Shown piece after piece: positions 59,201-64,000 of a DNA stretch of 64,000 nt; positions within the stretch are counted from its first letter, which is position 1; each line of letters opens with the position of its first letter. Source of the DNA: Scenedesmus sp. ARA3 (lineage: Eukaryota > Chlorophyta > Chlorophyceae > Sphaeropleales > Scenedesmaceae). A program made the translations under genes and the position numbers. The stretch covers positions 1 to 64,000 of the forward strand of contig RWJK01000793.1 of NCBI GenBank assembly GCA_004335835.1, written 5' to 3'. The notes under the pieces were generated by a model. The model was not told the origin of the DNA. It searched no databases and saw only the letters and a list, made by a program, of their open reading frames with translations.

Positions 59201-60691
59201 GCACGCCATTCCAGTGGCAGTCATACTTCAAAGCTGACAAGCACCTCTGCTGCCCTCTGTGTGCTGTGATGTGTGCTGTGCAGGCTGCTTGACTTTGAGG
59301 TGAGGCTGCTGCTGCTACCACTGCTACTTCCAATGTTGGTTGTGGACCTGCTGCAGCGGCAACTGCATTCCAGTGTAGCGCACAGCTTGCCAGAGTATAA
59401 TGGCACGGAGGTGATGCACGTCTTGATAGCTCGGTGCATGCTTACTACACAGCAGACAGATATCTTGAGCGCAGCAGGACAACGCTGGTATTGGTCGCTC
59501 ATGCACTGACATGTATTTGTTGCTGCCATGCAGTTCTGCGCTTATGACTGGCGAGTAATGGAGCTGGCAGTCGCACTGTCAAAGTGAGCTGTAGATGCAG
59601 ACACTGCGGTGGCGGCAGTGGCATTGCCGGTACAACAACACCAATGGTTGCACCGCCAGCGCTTTTTGCATCCTGTTGCCTGCACAGTGCCATCCTATTG
59701 CCTGCAGAGGGCCTCATCCTTGTGCTGTCTTGCTGCCAACAAAAAAAACACGATGTCAGCAACAACACACTGCACATGTTATCAGGTGCTCATCACAACG
59801 CGGCCTGTCTTGTTCTCTCTGTCTTTGTCCCATTCTCACTCACATGCTTTTTAAACTTCTAAATAACACATGTTATATTGCAATCCTGCAGGTATGTGGG
59901 TGAGGAGCAGCCGCTGCCGCTCATCACGCAGTTTGTGGCCGGCTACGCACAGAAAGGCCAGCTCAGCGAGCAGGAAATCGAGATTCTGCCTGACCTCATC
60001 AACCTGCGCATCTTCTCCAACGTCATCTACTTCACTGGCAGGTGTGTTGTGACAACTTTTAGATTACTGTCATATTGCAACGTTGTTAATGTGATCCTGC
60101 CAGACCTCACAACCTGCGCATCTTCTCCAACGTGATCTACTTCACGGGACGGTGCGTCAACAACTTTTAACAACAAAAAAATATGTTTGTCCGTCTGCAG
60201 AAGGATACCGAGATCCCACAGACCTCATCATCATTGGCTTAATCTGCTGCAACAAAAAAAACCTTCTGTCTATATAAGTTGTGCGCTAGCTTGTGCTTTG
60301 TCTTTGCTGCAGGGTGCTGGCGGGTGAGGATGGCATCGACAGCCTCAAACATCCACAGTGACCTGCTGCAGAAAGTCTCAGATTGTGCGCTTGCTTGTGC
60401 TTTGCATTGTGCTGCAGGGCTCTGGCGGGCGAGGATGGCATCGACAGCACGCATGCAGTGTCCCATGTTTGTTTATGTTACTAATAGCCCGGTATTTCTT
60501 GCTGCTGCTGCGTCCGTATTGTGCATTGTGCATTGTGCTGCAGGGCGCTGGCAGGTGAAGATGGCATCGACAGCCTTACCTCAAGGGCTGGCAGCTACGC
60601 CAAGCGCGTGGTGTGGGTGAATGCAAACAGGGAGGCGATTGTTGCAGCAGTCAAGGAGCGCATGCTGCAGCTGGCCACCAGCGCAGCGTAA
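56262..60691 (+). CDS. APH-fold small-molecule kinase (homoserine kinase II / COG2334-like), probably plastid-targeted, 382 aa
   Basis: Ten exons: 56262-56360, 56814-56968, 57176-57218, 57658-57805, 58114-58301, 58770-58921, 59284-59299 (16 nt), 59534-59583, 59892-60041, 60544-60691; all phases fit (383 codons). Exon 1 encodes 33 residues rich in Arg, Ser and Ala without acid (MLFTRKATSASCRAVSRQQ), a plastid- or mitochondrion-type leader. The rest is an aminoglycoside-phosphotransferase/choline-kinase fold: a glycine-loop equivalent (GGVNNVVNYVSTADGHKYVVR), Brenner motif HGDLHYDNVM (catalytic Asp247, Asn252) and the metal-binding LLDFE (Asp265), then ALAGEDGIDS. The overall pattern is closest to homoserine kinase type II/ThrB-like proteins. 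The true substrate could instead be another amino alcohol or choline. The metal-binding loop lies in the 16-nt micro-exon. Four exon boundaries are copied nearby. Confidence 0.85.
58488..58715 (+). repeat. Two extra copies of the kinase exon 6 acceptor junction
   Basis: CTGCAG or GTGCAG followed by VC(R/H)EAMDFLVEQ-like coding starts at 58488 and 58629 before the genuine 58770, an exact 141-bp spacing twice. The coding part of the copies has diverged, the first most. Confidence 0.95.
59012..59076 (+). repeat. Extra copy of the kinase exon 6 donor junction, including the catalytic motif
   Basis: CAGATCATCCACGGCGGCCTG through GACAGCCTCAGCGG, followed by GTGCAC, repeats the end of exon 6 (last base 58921) 155 bp downstream (last base 59076). 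In the copy the catalytic Asp codon is GGC (Gly), so it could not encode an active kinase. Confidence 0.95.
60090..60151 (+). repeat. Extra copy of the kinase exon 9 donor junction
   Basis: About 55 bp coding LRIFSNVIYFTGR recur 110 bp downstream (genuine last base 60041, copy 60151), with a GTGCGT donor. A third weak trace (ACAGACCTCATCATCATTGG) lies at about 60219. Confidence 0.95.
60313..60455 (+). repeat. Two extra copies of the kinase exon 10 acceptor junction
   Basis: TGCTGCAG followed by a coding segment for LAGEDGIDS starts at 60313 and 60418 before the genuine 60544 (spacings 105 and 126). Both keep AG and the same phase. Confidence 0.95.
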
Positions 60692-60710
60692 GCACAGTAG
60701 TCCGCTGCTT

Positions 60711-60790
60711 TATGGGTGAACACAAACAGGGAGGCGATTCTTGCAGCAGTCAAGGAGCGCATGCTGCAGCTTGCCATCAGTGCAGCATGA
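60711..60790 (+). repeat. Copy of the kinase 3' coding end in the 3' UTR
   Basis: About 80 bp ending GTGCAGCATGA repeat the final coding bases of exon 10 (genuine stop ends at 60691) 99 bp downstream, with a second stop codon. Confidence 0.95.
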
Positions 60791-61627
60791 TGATTGATCG
60801 ATAGAGTGAGCTGATACCTGCAGAGAGGCTGCCTGTGAGTGATGCTTTTGAGTGTGAGAGTGTGAGAGTGAGCGGGGTGATGACAGCTTGGCTGGCCTGG
60901 CCTGTCGGCAGCAGCACAGGCAGCGTTTAATTGCTTCTGCATGAACCCTGAGAGAGGAGTGCGAGTTTGAGTTGCTTACATAGTCTGTTTTTGCAGCAGA
61001 TTGGTGCTGTGAGTGTGGCAAGACGAGTTGTGTGGTGTCAGCACAGCTGTGCGAATCAAGAGAGACACAAAGGCTGGCCTTGTGAGATATGCATTTGCGC
61101 GAGGGGCTCCAGCACAGTGCTGCCTGAGCAGCAGCGTGTTGCCTGCATGCACAGTTAGGTGCATGCCATGCCATGGTGGTGCATGCTGCATGCTGCAAGC
61201 TGTTGATACAGCAACACTGTTGCAGTGCTGCACCTGAGCAGCAGCGTGTCACAGGCGGCCTGCTGAGCAGCAACGACATAGGCGCGTGCAAGGCAACGTC
61301 TGCGCAGCAGCCGTGGCAGGCTTGCATGCAACTGCGCAATGCTCCTGCCAGTGCGGGTTTCAGCTGCATGCGATGCGATGCATGCGCATGATGTAAGCGC
61401 AGTGTACTGGCCGACGCGCAGAGCTGTTGACGTTTGGAGTCTGCCAGCACGTCAGTACAGTGCAGGCACCATCACACTGGTGATCCAGAAGATGGTTGAT
61501 GTAGTGGTTGCACAATGAGCCTGTCATTGGCTCGAAAATGGGCTTTGTTCCCGTCGTGTAACACACAAAGTGTTATCAGCTTTGATGTAATATGACAGTT
61601 TTAGGCATGGTAGATGCACAACTGAAA

Positions 61628-61804
61628 GCAATGCTGGACCAGAAGCCCCCCTGCCCGAAGGCTCCTGGCGCTCCAAGTGGGCTGATCACGCAGGCGCAGC
61701 TGTCCAGTACCACTGTCATGCGATAGGCATACCTTCAAGCAATGCTGAGCCACAAGACCCCCGCCAAAGTCTCCTGGCACTCCAAGTGGGCTGTTCATGT
61801 AGGC
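61628..61804. repeat. Two-copy 111-bp direct repeat
   Basis: GCAATGCTGGACCAGAAG... at 61628 and GCAATGCTGAGCCACAAG... at 61739 share about 65 bp, ending CTCCAAGTGGGCTG, with about ten mismatches. Confidence 0.85.
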
Positions 61805-61938
61805 ATGGCTGATGTATCAGGGAGCTGCCCCACCTAACCAAGCACCAACCATCCATTGCCTCAGTGGCTCCAACCAGGCTTTCAGCAGCAGGCCGCAGTA
61901 AATGAGTAGTTACAAGCCGCTGAAGTCCAGCAGCAGAC

Positions 61939-62223
61939 ATGCCAAAACAACCGCCTTCCAAAAGATATAGAAGTGCAGCAGCAGACATAGTCACACCCGC
62001 TGCAAAGAAGCTCCTGCAACCTCCCATTGAGGATGAACCACGGCCTGCTCCTCCATTGCAAGCTGCACCACAATATGTACTGCTGCTGATGGCAACTGCA
62101 AGCAGCTGCTGCAATGTCGCAGCGCAGCATGCTGCTGCTGCTGCTGCTGCTGCTATCTCTTCATTATCCCCGCACCTCCCCTTCCCAGCAACCGCCAGCA
62201 GATCAGAAGCCATCCTGCAGCAA

Positions 62224-62260
<37 letters not shown>

Positions 62261-62268
62261 AATGTTGA
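61939..62268 (+). CDS. Possible small Ala/Gln-rich protein (109 aa), doubtful
   Basis: A single ATG-initiated frame. The first 40 residues are not repeat-derived (MPKQPPSKRYRSAAADIV, then Lys/Pro/Glu), but the rest is poly-Ala and poly-Gln from GCT/CAG triplets and ends EKC. No homologue or splice context is recognised. It could be an unannotated exon or chance. Low confidence. Confidence 0.2.
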
Positions 62269-62404
62269 CACAGCTGGCAACTGCTGGTGAGAATGTGCGA
62301 GCACATCCACACGTAGCCAACAGCACAAGGAGAGCAACAGGCGCAGGCCGCTACGGTCATACTGCAAGGCACACAGAAGCAGCAGCAGCGCTCTGTGACA
62401 TCAC

Positions 62405-63262
62405 TTAACAAAGTAGCACATGACACAGCACAAGGCACGCAGCAGATGCAAGCAAGCTTCTGTCACGAAAATAGGCGCAGAAGACGCAAGCAACAGCAGC
62501 AGCATCAGCATCAGCAGCAGCAGCAGCAGCAGAGCCACTCACGAAGTAGCACATGACGTCGCTGGTGGTCCAGCGTGTGGAGGTGTCCACGTCATGCAGG
62601 CCCATTGTGTAGGTGGGAGCCATGACCTCAACAATGTCCTGTAGGCGGGCACACACAAGCCAAGTGTCAGCGGCAACAGCAGTCCAACAACCCATGTTGA
62701 GATACACATGGTGTCATGTGTAATGCACTGTCACGTGCACACTTTCACTGCACAACAAGTCTTTCCAGGTGCCCCAGGCGCACACTGCAATAGTTTTGCA
62801 GCTCAGCCTTCTGCAGGTGTGTTTGAGTTTATGTTTACCTCTGTGTATACATAGTCAGGCAGTTCTGTGTGCAATTTTCAACCGACAGACGGACAAAGGC
62901 GACGACTAGCTCGTGTGTGCTGCTGCTGCTTGCTAACCTGCAGGATGAGGAAGCCGAAGAGCGGCGCAAAGTCCAGCTGCCACCACACCACTAAAACAAC
63001 ATGTAACACAAGTGCAACAACAAGTGTAACAACATTATAACAGCAGGCCGCACCTGCAGGATGAAGAAGCTGAAGAGCAGCGTAAAGTCCAGCTGCCACC
63101 ACACCACTAAACCACATGTAACACAAGTGTGACAACAAATGTAACAAGTGTAACAACAGCCCCCACCTGCAGGATGAGGAAGCCGAAGAGCGGGGTGAAG
63201 TCCAGCTGGCCAAACAGCGGCGGCAGGATGCCACGGTAGATCTGCAGGTACGGCTCCGTGAT

Positions 63263-63296
<34 letters not shown>

Positions 63297-63981
63297 CAGC
63301 AGCAGCAGCATGAGCAGGTGAGGGCTGGCAGCAAGCAGCAGGGCCATGCATGTAGCTGCTGTCACAGAGCAGAGGAACGCCGGGTGGCTTCAGTATGCAC
63401 AGCTTGCTGCACATGCTGCGGAAGTGCAAGCAGAGCCTAACAGCAGTGTGTTGGTGGCAGCTGCCGTTGCAACAATCATGCACTGCTGCACTTGTGCCAA
63501 CCAATGCTGCCTTGCTGCTGCTGACGTCCATCCCTGCTAAGGGCCGCTGCGTCCTTACGCGCTCCACTTACACAAGGCACAGGGAGGTCCCAGCTGCTGC
63601 ACTTGCTGCTGCTGCCATGCTGCTGCTGTTTTCTGCTGCTGCTTGCTGCTACTGGCTTGCTGCTGCTGTCTCCTGCCGCTGCTTGCTGCTGCCTTGCTGC
63701 TGTTGCTGCTGCTACTGTTGCTGCTGTTGCAAGCTCACCAGCCTCAGGAAGGTCCAGGGCTGTGCATTCCAGTCGATGCCGGGGAACCAGCTCAGCAGCA
63801 CACGCATGAACAGGCAGAACACGTACATCTGCGGACAACAGCAGCAGCAGCAGCAGCAAAATGTGGCAACGGACCTCAGCAGCAGTGAGAGGAGAAAGGT
63901 TCTTGACGTTTTTAATGGCGTGCTGTTTGCTGCCATCAGCTGCAATGCCAGGCTGGTGGAGGCTGCGCCCTGCGGCTGCAA
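62405..63981 (-). CDS. YggT/YLMG-family membrane protein, incomplete at right edge
   Basis: Secure exons are 63828-63739 (MYVFCLFMRVLLSWFPGIDW), 63262-63167 (ITEPYLQIYRGILPPL, QLDFTPLFGFLILQ) and 62638 down to about 62541 (DIVEVMAPTY); all junctions are phase 0. A further upstream exon with a hydrophobic helix (about 63880-63975) lies at the window edge and its joining is unresolved; the frame is also open straight through. The pattern of a hydrophobic helix, RVLLSWFP, EPYL-x-I-x-RGI-x-PP and LDF-x-PL defines YggT/YLMG proteins, which in plastids affect nucleoid partitioning and thylakoid organisation. The 3' end is uncertain: a GTGAGT donor follows ...DVMCYF at about 62542, but no last exon was found and reading through ends at 62405. 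Confidence 0.75.
62938..63110 (-). repeat. Two extra copies of the YggT exon donor junction
   Basis: The genuine exon ends at 63167 (QLDFTPLFGFLILQ, donor GTGGGG). Copies end at 63054 (GTGCGG) and 62938 (GTTAGC), spacings 113 and 116 bp, each with about 50 bp of coding similarity. The two copies share CACCACACCACTAAA upstream, so the outer copy derives from the inner or the reverse. Confidence 0.95.
63266..63310. repeat. CAG-rich triplet tract next to a YggT exon
   Basis: (CAG)n with one TAG interruption. On the coding strand it is a CTG run that ends in the CCAG acceptor of the exon starting at 63262, again in the position of a polypyrimidine tract. Confidence 0.85.
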
Positions 63982-64000
63982 GCAGTCTGTTGCAGGTGCA

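Larger units (their letters stand above)
60791..62404. other. Convergent intergenic region
   Basis: About 1.6 kb between the kinase and the YggT gene. It contains the 111-bp direct repeat at 61628-61804 and one weak small ORF (61939-62268). The rest shows only short frames from triplet-repeat DNA. Confidence 0.4.

Overview
The window reads as nuclear DNA of a unicellular green alga (Chlorophyta), most likely chlorophycean. Intron-dense genes have GTGAGN or GTGCGN donors, CAG/CTG triplet repeats are everywhere, several proteins carry plastid-type leaders, and the gene set is plant-like (H+-ATPase, mTERF, YggT). I assign neither species nor genus. No RNA gene, CRISPR array, transposase or viral gene was recognised.

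Layout. 136-1674 (-): basic/acidic orphan. 2757-3883 (+): secreted protein with two CBM1-like modules. 4683-7877 (-): mTERF protein with a long poly-Gln tail, 5' end unresolved. 9438-12609 (-): tail-anchored orphan. 13242-14662 (+): universal stress protein ending in a 3 x 101 bp repeat. 16449-21295 (-) and 23736-28482 (+): two secreted subtilisin-like proteases in head-to-head orientation. 31076-41787 (-): COPII coat subunit SEC31, 21 exons. 42156-45692 (-): 1064-residue orphan. 45763-46407 (+): small plastid/thylakoid-type membrane protein with a 4-bp frameshifting duplication. 47823-55001 (+): P3A plasma-membrane H+-ATPase, 20 exons. 56262-60691 (+): APH-fold small-molecule kinase with a likely plastid leader. 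62405 to the right edge (-): YggT/YLMG protein, incomplete. Exon models were built by hand from splice consensus plus reading phase. In each complete model all junction phases agree and the joined length is a whole number of codons, except the 45.8 kb gene, which is off by exactly the 4 bp of its duplication.

Main unexplained pattern. Exon boundaries have been tandemly copied into the adjacent intron again and again. A unit of about 90-155 bp spans one splice junction plus a few dozen coding bases. It occurs one to four extra times in SEC31 (six exons), the kinase (three exons, four boundaries), subtilase A (two exons) and the YggT gene (one exon). Nearly every copy keeps its AG or GT dinucleotide, so introns carry ladders of decoy splice sites. 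A related tandem repeat sets the stop codon of the stress-protein gene, and another copies the 3' end of the kinase gene. No whole exon is copied. I see this as the best candidate for something undescribed here: either a mutational process biased to exon edges or a route by which introns grow and shift.

The genes form no operon. They are ordinary single transcription units, several divergent from a shared spacer (1674/2757, 12609/13242, 21295/23736). One pair (45692/45763) has only 70 bp between start codons.
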